The notes: generated from the letters alone by a model not told the origin. DNA of 15,302 bases from JANNAV01 sp031384695 (GCA_031384695.1 JANNAV010000039.1:1-15302), one strand, 5' to 3'; positions 1 to 6,288 are shown, counted from the first letter of the stretch. Made by a program: numbers and translations.

Positions 1-234
1 GACATCCGGCCCGGCAAACTCGTCCCAGCTTTTGGACCGGGCAAACCCGGTGTCATAACCTTCGCGCTGCAACAAACGGATCGCAAAAGGGTTTGGCTGC
101 CCGTTGGGCCGTGAGCCCGCCGAAAACGCCTTGAAACGCCCCTCTCCGAGCCGGTTCAGAATGGCTTCGGCCAGAATGGAACGCGCGGAATTTCCGGTAC
201 ACAAAAACAATACGTGCAGAGGCGTGATTTCCAT
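1..234 (-). CDS. arsC: Arsenate reductase-like low-molecular-weight phosphatase, 3' end cut by window
   Basis: The visible part is the first 78 residues; the C-terminal half lies beyond the window edge. Residues 7-18 read HVLFLCTGNSAR, which is the CX5R(S) phosphate-binding loop of the low-molecular-weight tyrosine phosphatase/ArsC family, with nucleophile Cys12 and Arg18. The stretch FSAGSRPNGQPNPFAIRLL that follows is typical of the ArsC branch, which reduces arsenate to arsenite in the cytoplasm with thiol partners. The ATG at 234 is preceded by AAGGGAA in the right position for a ribosome binding site. The gene lies 66 bases downstream of an Lrp/AsnC regulator on the same strand and may be read through from it. 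The Asp of the C-terminal catalytic loop cannot be checked here, so a plain protein-tyrosine phosphatase is not excluded. Confidence 0.82.
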   Translation of the reverse strand, partial: MEITPLHVLFLCTGNSARSILAEAILNRLGEGRFKAFSAGSRPNGQPNPFAIRLLQREGYDTGFARSKSWDEFAGPDV

Positions 235-300
235 GGCGCAGTTCCCTTGCGATAGCTTGCCCGCTCGGTAACGCCCTGATGCAACAGGTTTGTGACAGCC

Positions 301-765
301 TTACACCGCAAGCGCCGTGGTCTTGACCACCGTGCGCAGCGCGAACGAGGTTTGCATTTGCCGGACACCCGGCAGGCGCGACAGGAATTGCCGGTGGATG
401 CGGGCGAAATCTTCGGTGTCTTCGGCCATGATCTTCAAGAGATAGTCCGCCGTCCCTGCCATCAGATGGCATTCCAGCAGGTCGGGCACCTTGGCCACCT
501 CGCGCTCGAACGCGTCCAGCACATCATCGGCCTGGCCTTGCAGCGTGATTTCGACAAACACCGTCGTTGGCCGCCCCATCCGCCGCGCGTCCAGCAGGGC
601 CACGTAACCGGCGATAAAGCCGTCCTCCTCCAGCCGCTGAACCCGCCTGTGGCAGGCCGAGGGCGACAAGTTCACCCGGTCAGACAATTCGGCATTTGTG
701 ATGCGGCCTTCCTTCTGCAAGGCTGCCAGAATGCGCCGGTCTGTCGCGTCAATATCCGAAGGCAT
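301..765 (-). CDS. Lrp/AsnC family transcriptional regulator (probable regulator of ald)
   Basis: This 154-residue protein has the usual size and layout of the Lrp/AsnC (feast/famine) family. An N-terminal helix-turn-helix lies at about residues 24-43 (ITNAELSDRVNLSPSACHRR), followed by a linker and a C-terminal RAM ligand-binding domain with the conserved GTADYLL near residues 104-110. Such proteins form dimers and octamers and respond to amino acids. The start at 765 has a good GGAG eight bases upstream. It is divergent from ald across 143 bases. In many Proteobacteria an Lrp-type protein next to ald activates it in response to alanine (for example AldR), so control of ald is the likely role. 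The alanine specificity is inferred from position only. Confidence 0.93.
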   Translation of the reverse strand: MPSDIDATDRRILAALQKEGRITNAELSDRVNLSPSACHRRVQRLEEDGFIAGYVALLDARRMGRPTTVFVEITLQGQADDVLDAFEREVAKVPDLLECHLMAGTADYLLKIMAEDTEDFARIHRQFLSRLPGVRQMQTSFALRTVVKTTALAV

Positions 766-797
766 GGTGATATCTCCGGCTAGCTTGCGGTTTCTTC

Positions 798-805
798 GAA
801 TATTC
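798..805. promoter_or_regulatory. Palindrome in AT-rich core of the lrp/ald divergent control region
   Basis: GAATATTC is a perfect 8-base palindrome inside the AT-richest part (about 791-818) of the 143-base region between the regulator and ald. Lrp/AsnC proteins bind loosely conserved AT-rich dyads, and this is the best candidate for their site here. It lies about 105 bases upstream of the ald start. I could not pick convincing -35/-10 pairs for either gene. Confidence 0.35.
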
Positions 806-908
806 TACCAAAAATTCAGTTGTGTGCCATGCAAATGTCAAAGCATCGGCAGCGATTCTGCGCCACCCTTGGGGGTAAGGAAGGTTTTCTTCCAACAGGA
901 GAGCGCAG

Positions 909-2027
909 ATGAAAATTGGTTGCCCAAAAGAGATCAAACCGCAGGAATTCCGCGTTGGCATGACCCCGAATGCCGCGCGTGAGGCGGTGAACCATGGCCA
1001 CAGCGTGTTGATTGAGACCTATGCCGGTGTCGGCTCGGGTTTCAGCGATGCCGATTACCTGGCGGCTGGCGCGCAGATCATCACCACGGCGGAGGAAGTG
1101 TTCGCCAGCGCCGAAATGATCGTCAAAGTGAAAGAGCCGCAGGCGGTGGAGCGCAAGCGTCTGCGCGCGGGGCAGATTCTGTTCACCTATCTGCACCTTG
1201 CCCCCGATGCGGCGCAAACCGCCGTTTTGCTGGCCAGCGGTGTGACCGCCATCGCCTATGAAACCGTCTCCGATGATCGCGGTGGCTTGCCGTTGCTGGC
1301 GCCGATGTCGGAAGTGGCGGGGCGCCTTGCGCCGCAGGTTGGGGCGTGGACCTTGCAGAAGGCCAATGGCGGCCGCGGTGTGCTGATGGGCGGCGTTCCG
1401 GGCGTGCTGCCGGCCCGCGTGCTGGTGATCGGTGGCGGGGTTGTTGGTACGCATGCGGCCAAGATCAGCGCCGGGATGGGTGCGGATGTGACGGTGCTTG
1501 ACCGGTCGGTCAACCGGCTGCGCTATCTGGACGACGTGTTCGGCGGCACTTTCAAATGCGGCTATGCCGATGCCGCCACCACGATCGAGCTTGCGCGCCA
1601 GGCCGATATGATCATCGGGGCGGTGCTGATCCCCGGGGCTGCGGCGCCTAAACTGATCAGCCGCGCCCAGCTGTCGGAACTGAAACCCGGTGCGGCTTTG
1701 GTGGATGTGGCGATTGATCAGGGCGGTTGTTTTGAGACCAGCCGCGCCACCACGCATCAGGATCCGATCTACGAGGTTGATGGCATCATGCACTACTGCG
1801 TGGCCAACATGCCGGGTGCTGTTGCCCGCACCTCGACGCTGGCACTTGGCAATGCCACCATGCCGTTCATGCTTGCCCTGGCCGACAAAGGCTGGAAGAA
1901 AGCCTGCACTGATGACAGGCATCTGCTGGCGGGGCTGAACACCCATGCGGGCAAGCTGACCTATGCGGCGGTGGGGGTGGCGCTTGGCCTGCCGACCATC
2001 ACGGGTGCCGAGGCGCTGGCGCTTTAA
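909..2027 (+). CDS. ald: Alanine dehydrogenase
   Basis: The enzyme (EC 1.4.1.1) converts L-alanine, NAD+ and water to pyruvate, ammonia and NADH in the cytoplasm, and the reaction is reversible. It is 372 residues long, as usual for the family. The residues known to bind substrate and catalyse are all present: Arg15 (EFRVGMTP), Lys75 (VKVKEP), His96 (YLHLAPD) and Asp270 (DVAIDQGG). The Rossmann loop GGGVVG lies at 175-180, and Asp198 at the end of the second strand fits NAD rather than NADP use. AGGAG at 897-901 supports the ATG at 909. The gene stands alone behind a divergent Lrp-type regulator, suggesting alanine-induced catabolism. Its last 29 bases overlap the 3' end of the opposing membrane-protein gene. 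Confidence 0.98.
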   Translation: MKIGCPKEIKPQEFRVGMTPNAAREAVNHGHSVLIETYAGVGSGFSDADYLAAGAQIITTAEEVFASAEMIVKVKEPQAVERKRLRAGQILFTYLHLAPDAAQTAVLLASGVTAIAYETVSDDRGGLPLLAPMSEVAGRLAPQVGAWTLQKANGGRGVLMGGVPGVLPARVLVIGGGVVGTHAAKISAGMGADVTVLDRSVNRLRYLDDVFGGTFKCGYADAATTIELARQADMIIGAVLIPGAAAPKLISRAQLSELKPGAALVDVAIDQGGCFETSRATTHQDPIYEVDGIMHYCVANMPGAVARTSTLALGNATMPFMLALADKGWKKACTDDRHLLAGLNTHAGKLTYAAVGVALGLPTITGAEALAL

Positions 2028-2394
2028 GGCCAGCCCATTGCCCCCAGGCGATCAGGAAGGCCAGCGCCAGAAAGATAGTCCATTGCCCCAAATGCCAGAC
2101 CGTGCCCAGCATGGTCTGGCCATAACAGATGAAAAGCCCGGCAAAGCCGATCTGGATCGCCAGCAAAAGGGCGGCAAGGCCGCGTTCGGGGTGCCGCGAA
2201 AGCCACAGCAGCGCTGCGGTTTGCAGCACAAGCATCACCGTTACAAAGTGCCATAGCACCGCTGATATCGCGCGCAGTGGCAGATCGAGGGATGAAGTCT
2301 GGATCGGTTCGTGAAACTCCGCGCCGCCGCCGATGACGTGCAGTGCGGTGGTTGCGGCCATCAGGGCTGCGGCGGCAAGCGTGGGGTATCGCAT
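1999..2394 (-). CDS. Small four-helix membrane protein of unknown function
   Basis: I do not recognise the family. The 131-residue product has four probable membrane helices at about residues 4-22, 43-66, 71-91 and 101-120, with HVIGGGAEFHEP between the first two. It lacks an obvious enzyme motif. An in-frame ATG 24 bases upstream (2418) was not chosen because it falls inside the palindromic operator at 2415-2432, while the ATG at 2394 has CAGG about seven bases before it. The gene is divergent from a TetR regulator with twin palindromes between them, so it is the likely target of that repressor. Its 3' end runs 29 bases into ald on the opposite strand. That the frame is real is supported by the hydrophobic pattern and the operator context; function is unknown. 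Confidence 0.8.
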   Translation of the reverse strand: MRYPTLAAAALMAATTALHVIGGGAEFHEPIQTSSLDLPLRAISAVLWHFVTVMLVLQTAALLWLSRHPERGLAALLLAIQIGFAGLFICYGQTMLGTVWHLGQWTIFLALAFLIAWGQWAGLKAPAPRHP

Positions 2395-2414
2395 CTTTGC
2401 ACCTGTATCCTGTC

Positions 2415-2432
2415 CCATACGTTACCGTATGG
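2415..2432. promoter_or_regulatory. Palindromic operator 1, probable TetR site
   Basis: CCATACG-TTAC-CGTATGG has perfect seven-base arms around a four-base centre. Its core CATACG-N4-CGTATG recurs 39 bases to the right (centre to centre) as operator 2. Size and symmetry fit TetR-family operators. It lies 21 bases upstream of the membrane-protein start at 2394, where a bound repressor would block initiation. Confidence 0.7.
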
Positions 2433-2443
2433 ATCACGGATCA

Positions 2444-2472
2444 TTGCCCGCCGCAATACGGTAGCGTATGGT
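2444..2472 (+). promoter_or_regulatory. Promoter candidate for the TetR gene with operator 2 inside it
   Basis: TTGCCC at 2444-2449 and TATGGT at 2467-2472 are spaced 17 bases apart and would start transcription near the ATG at 2478, implying a nearly leaderless message. Operator 2, ATACG-GTAG-CGTAT (2456-2469, perfect five-base arms, same core as operator 1), covers the spacer and the start of the -10 element. That placement fits autorepression. Confidence 0.5.
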
Positions 2473-2477
2473 GATGC

Positions 2478-3032
2478 ATGGGCAAACTGACGCAGCGCCT
2501 TGGGCGCGAGGATTGGATTCTGGCGGGGTTTCGGGCCTTGGCGGCGGCCGGTGTCGGGGCGTTGCGCGTTGAGGCCATCGCACGTGATCTGGGGGCGACC
2601 AAGGGATCGTTCTACTGGCACTTCACCGACCCTGCGGATTGGCGTGCGGCGATGCTGAGCTATTGGGAGGAGGTGGCTTACCGCCAGATCCTGACAATGC
2701 TTGATCCGTTGCCCGAAGGCTTGCCACGGCTGCGTGCGCTGGTCAGGATTGCGACCGATCTGGAGCACGATCCTGCGCATGGTGGTGCAGCAGCGGAGCC
2801 TGCATTGCGCGAATGGGCGCGGTTTTCGCCTGATGTTGCGGTTATCTTGCAACGGGTTGATGCCGGGCGCATGGCATTTGTGGCCGGGTGTTTCGGGCAG
2901 GCAGGCGCGAATGCGCAGGTTGCAGCCCAAAAGGCGCGCTTGTTTTATGCGGCATTGATCGGGCTGGGGGCCCTTGACGGCACCCCCGAAGGCAACTCCG
3001 AGTGCCTGTTGCGGCTGGTAGATGCGCTGTAG
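2478..3032 (+). CDS. TetR family transcriptional regulator
   Basis: This 184-residue protein carries an N-terminal TetR helix-turn-helix at about residues 28-50, ending in the characteristic GATKGSFYWHF, followed by an all-helical ligand-binding domain with no recognisable ligand signature. The ATG at 2478 gives the expected N-terminus (about ten residues before the first helix). There is only a weak GGTG before it, and the predicted transcription start is almost at the ATG. Two copies of a CATACG-N4-CGTATG type palindrome sit between it and the divergent four-helix membrane gene, so it probably represses both itself and that gene. The inducer is unknown. A ~115-bp double-hairpin element begins 44 bases after its stop codon. 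Confidence 0.93.
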   Translation: MGKLTQRLGREDWILAGFRALAAAGVGALRVEAIARDLGATKGSFYWHFTDPADWRAAMLSYWEEVAYRQILTMLDPLPEGLPRLRALVRIATDLEHDPAHGGAAAEPALREWARFSPDVAVILQRVDAGRMAFVAGCFGQAGANAQVAAQKARLFYAALIGLGALDGTPEGNSECLLRLVDAL

Positions 3033-3080
3033 GATGGGGCGACCGGCAGGAATGCTTGGCGGTCAGACCGGGATTAGAGA

Positions 3081-3124
3081 GCGTGTTGCGTACAATCGGG
3101 TTCACCCGATTGTACACAACACGC
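3081..3124. repeat. Inverted repeat A of the element (21-base arms)
   Basis: The arms 3081-3101 and 3104-3124 are complementary at 20 of 21 positions, with one C/A mismatch (3089/3116) and a two-base centre. The inner half reads GTACAATCGGGT-TC-ACCCGATTGTAC. Such perfection over 42 bases is far beyond chance, and is stronger than normal terminator stems. No T-run follows on either strand. Confidence 0.92.
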
Positions 3125-3149
3125 AACATTCCCAAGCTGATCTTGTCTT

Positions 3150-3186
3150 GGATTTTCTTCAATCTGAATCAGATTGAAGAAAATCC
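3150..3186. repeat. Inverted repeat B of the element (18-base perfect arms)
   Basis: The arms 3150-3167 and 3169-3186 are perfectly complementary around one central A (3168): GGATTTTCTTCAATCTGA and its reverse complement. It is AT-rich, unlike repeat A. It ends six bases before the LysE-type gene's stop codon is completed (TAG at 3190-3192 on the minus strand), and may act as a bidirectional terminator or as a protein-binding dyad. Confidence 0.93.
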
Positions 3187-3189
3187 GCT

Positions 3190-3783
3190 CTAAAGCTGCA
3201 AAACCGGGATCAGCGAGGCCGCCAGCAGCGCGGCCATCGTCCAGTTGAAGGCGCGCAGGCGGGTGGGGTTGGTGAGCCAGCGGCGCAGCTGCTGCCCCAT
3301 CCACGCCCAGACCGAAACCGAGGGCAGGTTGGTACAGGCAAAGACGATGGCGACGATGGCGCAGGCGACAAGGCTGGTGTTGGCGGCATAGTTGGTGATG
3401 GCAAAGATCGCCATATACCAGGCCTTGGGGTTGACCCATTGGAAGGCGGCGGCTTGCAGGAATGTCATTGGCGTGCCAGCGGCGCGGCCCTCGGACGGGG
3501 CGGCGGCGGTGGCCACCTTAAAGGCAAGCCAGAGCATATAGAGGATCGAGACGATTTTCAGCGCGGTTTTGGTGGCGGGGAAGGTGGTGAACAGGCCCGC
3601 GATGCCAAGGCCCACCAGAAACACCATCAGCGCGTGACCAAGGCTGATGCCGAACATATGCGGGATTGTGCGGCGGAAGCCGAAATTGGCGCCCGCGGCC
3701 ATCAGCATCAGGTTGTTCGGCCCCGGGGTGATCGAGGTGACGAAAGCAAAGGTGATCAAGGCTGCCAGCAGGTCATGGGTCAT
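3190..3783 (-). CDS. LysE/RhtB family amino-acid exporter
   Basis: This 197-residue, roughly six-helix inner-membrane protein has the family signature TPGPNN at residues 19-24 and the conserved FQWVNPKAW at 114-122. LysE/RhtB proteins export amino acids such as lysine, homoserine, threonine or leucine by proton exchange. The family is certain; the substrate is not. The divergent Lrp/AsnC regulator 72 bases away is a common arrangement, in which the amino acid itself triggers export. No clear ribosome binding site precedes the ATG at 3783. The stop codon lies at the right border of the double-hairpin element. Confidence 0.93.
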   Translation of the reverse strand: MTHDLLAALITFAFVTSITPGPNNLMLMAAGANFGFRRTIPHMFGISLGHALMVFLVGLGIAGLFTTFPATKTALKIVSILYMLWLAFKVATAAAPSEGRAAGTPMTFLQAAAFQWVNPKAWYMAIFAITNYAANTSLVACAIVAIVFACTNLPSVSVWAWMGQQLRRWLTNPTRLRAFNWTMAALLAASLIPVLQL

Positions 3784-3817
3784 GGCGGCAGTATTGCAGC
3801 GCCTGCCCGGTCAGGGG

Positions 3818-3852
3818 TTGCGTTCCGGCGGGATTTGCCGCTATTTTCGCAA
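3818..3852 (+). promoter_or_regulatory. Promoter and dyad of the second Lrp-type gene
   Basis: TTGCGT (3818-3823) and TATTTT (3842-3847), 18 bases apart, form a plausible sigma70 promoter starting at about the ATG at 3856. A dyad TTGC-N10-GCAA (3835-3852) with an AT-rich centre spans the -10 element and could be the Lrp-type operator controlling this gene and the divergent exporter. The arms are only four bases, so chance is possible. Confidence 0.38.
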
Positions 3853-3855
3853 TCA

Positions 3856-4308
3856 ATGGTGAAGATTGATGATATAAACGCGCGGATATTGCGGGAACTG
3901 TGCCGTGATGGGCGGCTGGCAAACCTTGATCTGGCGGCAAGGGTCGGGCTGTCGCCCTCGGCTTGTCTGCGCCGGGTGCAGGAGTTGGAACGCACAGGGG
4001 TCATCAAGGGATACCGGGCGGTGCTGGACCCGCTCAAGCTGGGAACCGGCTTTGTGGCCTATGTGACAGTGGGGCTGAACAGCCACACCAAAGGCGCGCA
4101 AGAGGCATTCGAGCGCGCGGTGTCGCGCGCGGCGGAAGTGCGCGAATGCCACAACATCACCGGCACGGTGGAATATCTGCTGCGGGTGGAGGCGGCGGAT
4201 CTTGCGGCCTACAAGCACTGGCACACCGATGTGCTGGGGGTGCTGCCGCAGGTGCAGGCGATCACCACCTTTGTGGTGATGGGCAGTGCCAAGGACGATA
4301 GGGCGTAA
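3856..4308 (+). CDS. Lrp/AsnC family transcriptional regulator (probable regulator of the LysE-type exporter)
   Basis: The 150-residue protein has the normal Lrp/AsnC layout: a helix-turn-helix at about 22-43 (ANLDLAARVGLSPSACLRR), then a RAM domain with GTVEYLL at 103-109. The frame is open far upstream (to 3439), but that extension is antisense to the exporter gene. The ATG at 3856 gives the standard N-terminus MVKIDDINARIL. No ribosome binding site precedes it, and the best promoter would start transcription next to the ATG, so the message may be leaderless. It is divergent from the LysE-type exporter and ends four bases from hisE, which converges on it. It is a distinct paralogue of the regulator at 301-765. 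Confidence 0.93.
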   Translation: MVKIDDINARILRELCRDGRLANLDLAARVGLSPSACLRRVQELERTGVIKGYRAVLDPLKLGTGFVAYVTVGLNSHTKGAQEAFERAVSRAAEVRECHNITGTVEYLLRVEAADLAAYKHWHTDVLGVLPQVQAITTFVVMGSAKDDRA

Positions 4309-4312
4309 GCAA

Positions 4313-4621
4313 TCAGCGGGCGGCTTTTTCGGCGAGGCCGGAACGGTGTTCGCGGCGGTCAAGTTCGGCCAGCACATCGGCGAGGGGCACATCGCGGGCG
4401 GCAAGCATGACCAGAAGATGGTAGAGCACGTCGGCAGCCTCCAGCGTCAGTTGCGCGCGGTCGCCTTTGACGGCTTCGATGATCGCCTCAACCGCTTCTT
4501 CGCCGAATTTCGCAGCGCAGCTCTCAGGGCCGCTGGCGAGGAGTTTGGCGGTCCAGGAATTGGCGGGATTGGCGGATTTGCGCGCCTCGATGGTGGCGGC
4601 AAGGCGGGTGAGGGTGGTCAT
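4313..4621 (-). CDS. hisE: Phosphoribosyl-ATP pyrophosphatase
   Basis: HisE (EC 3.6.1.31) performs the second step of histidine synthesis, cleaving phosphoribosyl-ATP to phosphoribosyl-AMP and pyrophosphate. The 102 residues make a stand-alone HisE, not a HisIE fusion. The all-alpha MazG-like metal site is visible as GEEAVE at 40-45 and EAADVLYH at 61-68. Its ATG overlaps the hisF stop as ATGA (4618-4621), and GAGG stands about nine bases upstream, so it is the last gene of hisA-hisF-hisE and translationally coupled. Only four bases separate it from the end of the converging regulator gene, leaving no room for a dedicated terminator. Confidence 0.97.
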   Translation of the reverse strand: MTTLTRLAATIEARKSANPANSWTAKLLASGPESCAAKFGEEAVEAIIEAVKGDRAQLTLEAADVLYHLLVMLAARDVPLADVLAELDRREHRSGLAEKAAR

Positions 4622-5379
4622 TGAAGCCTCATCGGGATGCCGGCTGCGGCCATATGGGCCTTGGCCTCGGGGATGGTAAAAGTGCCGAAATGGAAGATCG
4701 AGGCCGCCAGCACGGCGGAGGCGCCGCCGAGGATGACGCCGTCAACCAGATGATCCAGCGTGCCAACGCCGCCCGAGGCGATCACCGGCACCGGCACCGC
4801 ATCGGCGATGGCACGGGTGAGGGGCAGGTTGAAGCCCTGACGGGTGCCGTCGCGGTCCATCGAAGTGAGCAGGATCTCGCCCGCACCTTTGGCGGCCACG
4901 GTGCGGGCAAACTCCACCGCATCAATGCCAGTGGCGCGGCGGCCGCCGTGGGTGAAAATCTCCCATTTGCCGGGGCTGACGGTTTTGGCGTCGATTGCCA
5001 CCACGATGCATTGCGCGCCAAAGCGCATGGCGGCCTCGGCCACCACATCGGGGCAGGCCACGGCGGCGGAGTTGAAGCTGACCTTGTCCGCGCCCGCCAG
5101 CAGCAGTTTGCGCACATCATGGTGACTGCGCACGCCGCCCCCCACCGTGAGGGGCATAAAGCAGGCCTCGGCGGTGCGGGTGACCAGATCAAACATCGTG
5201 GCGCGGTTGTCTTCTGTGGCCATGATATCGAGAAAGCACAGCTCGTCCGCGCCCGCCGCGTCATAGGCGCGGGCGGCGGCGACGGGATCGCCCGCGTCGA
5301 TCAGGTTGGCGAAATTGACGCCTTTGACGACGCGGCCATCGGCGACATCAAGGCAGGGGATGATACGGGTTTTCAGCAT
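4618..5379 (-). CDS. hisF: Imidazole glycerol phosphate synthase, cyclase subunit
   Basis: HisF pairs with HisH to turn PRFAR and ammonia into imidazole glycerol phosphate and AICAR. It is a 253-residue (beta/alpha)8 barrel of standard length. The catalytic aspartates are in place: Asp11 (IPCLDVADGRVVKG) and Asp130 (VVAIDAK). The phosphate-binding GGGV at 80-83 and VIASGGVG near residue 225 are intact. It lies 41 bases behind hisA and overlaps hisE by four bases. No purine-rich ribosome binding site is visible before the ATG at 5379; the preceding bases are ACAAACCCCC. The start is nevertheless secure because MLKTRIIPCLDV is the conserved beginning. Its partner gene hisH is in a different transcription unit about 3.1 kb away. 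Confidence 0.98.
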   Translation of the reverse strand: MLKTRIIPCLDVADGRVVKGVNFANLIDAGDPVAAARAYDAAGADELCFLDIMATEDNRATMFDLVTRTAEACFMPLTVGGGVRSHHDVRKLLLAGADKVSFNSAAVACPDVVAEAAMRFGAQCIVVAIDAKTVSPGKWEIFTHGGRRATGIDAVEFARTVAAKGAGEILLTSMDRDGTRQGFNLPLTRAIADAVPVPVIASGGVGTLDHLVDGVILGGASAVLAASIFHFGTFTIPEAKAHMAAAGIPMRLQ

Positions 5380-5420
5380 GGGGGTTTGTAGCGCTTTGAG
5401 AGGGGCCAGAAAAGGGGGGC

Positions 5421-6143
5421 TCAGGCGGTTCTGAGGGCTTTGAGGGCCTCGGGCAGGGAAATTGCCCCGTCATAAAGCGCGCGGCCCGAGATGGCGCCGC
5501 TGATGCAGCCGGTATCGCGCAGGGCAATCAGATCAGCGAGCGAGGCCACGCCACCGGAGGCGATGACGGGGATGGTGACGGCGCGGGCGAGGGCGGCGGT
5601 GGCTTCGATATTGGGGCCGCCCATGGCGCCGTCGCGGTCGATGTCGGTGTAGATCAGGGCGGCGACGCCTGCGTCTTCAAAGGAGCGGGCAAGGTCGGTG
5701 GCGAGGATATCGGTCTCATTGGCCCAGCCTTTGGTGGCGACGCGGCCTTGGCGGGCGTCGATACCGACGGCGATCTGGCCGGGAAAGGCGCAGGCCGCGT
5801 CTTTGACGAGGCCGGGGTTTTCCACCGCGACTGTGCCGAGGATGACGCGGGCAAGCCCCGCCTCCAGCCACATCGCTATGGTGGCCATATCGCGGATGCC
5901 GCCGCCAAGCTGGGCGGGAACGCTGATGGCGCCAAGGATCGCGCGGACCGCCGCCGCATTGACAGGGCTGCCCGCGAAGGCGCCGTTCAGATCGACGAGG
6001 TGCAGCCATTCACAGCCTTGGCTCTCAAAGGCGAGGGCTTGCGCTGCGGGATCAAGGCCGAACACGGTGGCAGCCGTCATGTCGCCGCGCAGCAGGCGGA
6101 CGCAGGCGCCGTCCTTGAGATCGATTGCGGGGTAGAGGATCAT
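5421..6143 (-). CDS. hisA: Phosphoribosylformimino-AICAR ribotide isomerase
   Basis: HisA (EC 5.3.1.16) isomerises ProFAR to PRFAR just before the HisH-HisF step. The 240-residue (beta/alpha)8 barrel is homologous to HisF. The acid/base pair is visible as Asp8 (YPAIDLKDG) and Asp129 (VGIDARQG), and the phosphate loops GGGIRD (80-85) and IASGGVAS are intact. AAGGA eight bases upstream supports the ATG at 6143. It is the first gene of the hisA-hisF-hisE unit. A promoter candidate (6167-6195) lies immediately upstream, which is needed because the next gene upstream (DUF2147) faces away. Confidence 0.98.
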   Translation of the reverse strand: MILYPAIDLKDGACVRLLRGDMTAATVFGLDPAAQALAFESQGCEWLHLVDLNGAFAGSPVNAAAVRAILGAISVPAQLGGGIRDMATIAMWLEAGLARVILGTVAVENPGLVKDAACAFPGQIAVGIDARQGRVATKGWANETDILATDLARSFEDAGVAALIYTDIDRDGAMGGPNIEATAALARAVTIPVIASGGVASLADLIALRDTGCISGAISGRALYDGAISLPEALKALRTA

Positions 6144-6166
6144 CGGGCGGTTCCTTCTTTTCAGGC

Positions 6167-6195
6167 GTCATACGCAGGGCTGCGGCGAATGCCAA
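6167..6195 (-). promoter_or_regulatory. Sigma70-like promoter of hisA-hisF-hisE
   Basis: On the minus strand TTGGCA (6195-6190) and TATGAC (6172-6167) are separated by exactly 17 bases. Transcription would start near 6160, giving a leader of about 17 bases that just includes the AAGGA ribosome binding site. The -35 matches consensus at five of six positions, the -10 at four of six. Confidence 0.6.
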
Positions 6196-6210
6196 GGGGG
6201 CGGAGTTTGG

Positions 6211-6224
6211 CGTTGGACCCAACG
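6211..6224. promoter_or_regulatory. Short palindrome between hisA and the DUF2147 gene
   Basis: CGTTGG-AC-CCAACG has perfect six-base arms and lies about 15 bases upstream of the hisA -35 element, also in front of the divergent DUF2147 gene. It could be an operator shared by both. With short arms and no second copy, chance is a real possibility. Confidence 0.3.
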
Positions 6225-6288
6225 TCACGCTTGATTGGCGGGGCGAATGTGGGAAAGACTGGCGACAACCTTGAGGGAGGAACAGGTG

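Larger units (their letters stand above)
3077..3191. repeat. Double-hairpin intergenic element, MITE- or REP-like
   Basis: Two long inverted repeats lie side by side (3081-3124 and 3150-3186), separated by 25 bases, and fill almost the whole space between the convergent TetR and LysE-type genes. The outer ends carry short mirror-image sequences (AGAGCG at 3078-3083, CGCTCT at 3186-3191), and both flanks show TA (3075-3076 and 3191-3192). The block is more AT-rich than its surroundings. It has no coding potential. The layout fits a small non-autonomous mobile or repeated palindromic element, but copy number cannot be judged from one window. It may also end transcription of both neighbours. Confidence 0.6.

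Noticed and set aside
816..1946. 376-codon open frame on the minus strand opposite ald
   Set aside because: It is antisense to ald, which has all catalytic residues; the His/Arg/Gln-rich product matches nothing recognisable and also covers the divergent control region.
3033..3076. Terminator for the TetR gene (GACCG / CGGTC pair)
   Set aside because: The stem is only five bases with a 14-base loop and no T-run; the adjacent double-hairpin element is a far stronger structure.
3439..3855. Upstream extension of the second Lrp-type gene
   Set aside because: The extension is antisense to the LysE-type exporter and Gly/His-rich; family members start close to MVKIDD.
4621..5391. 256-codon open frame on the plus strand opposite hisF
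   Set aside because: The exact mirror of hisF with a Gly/His-rich product is a codon-bias artefact.
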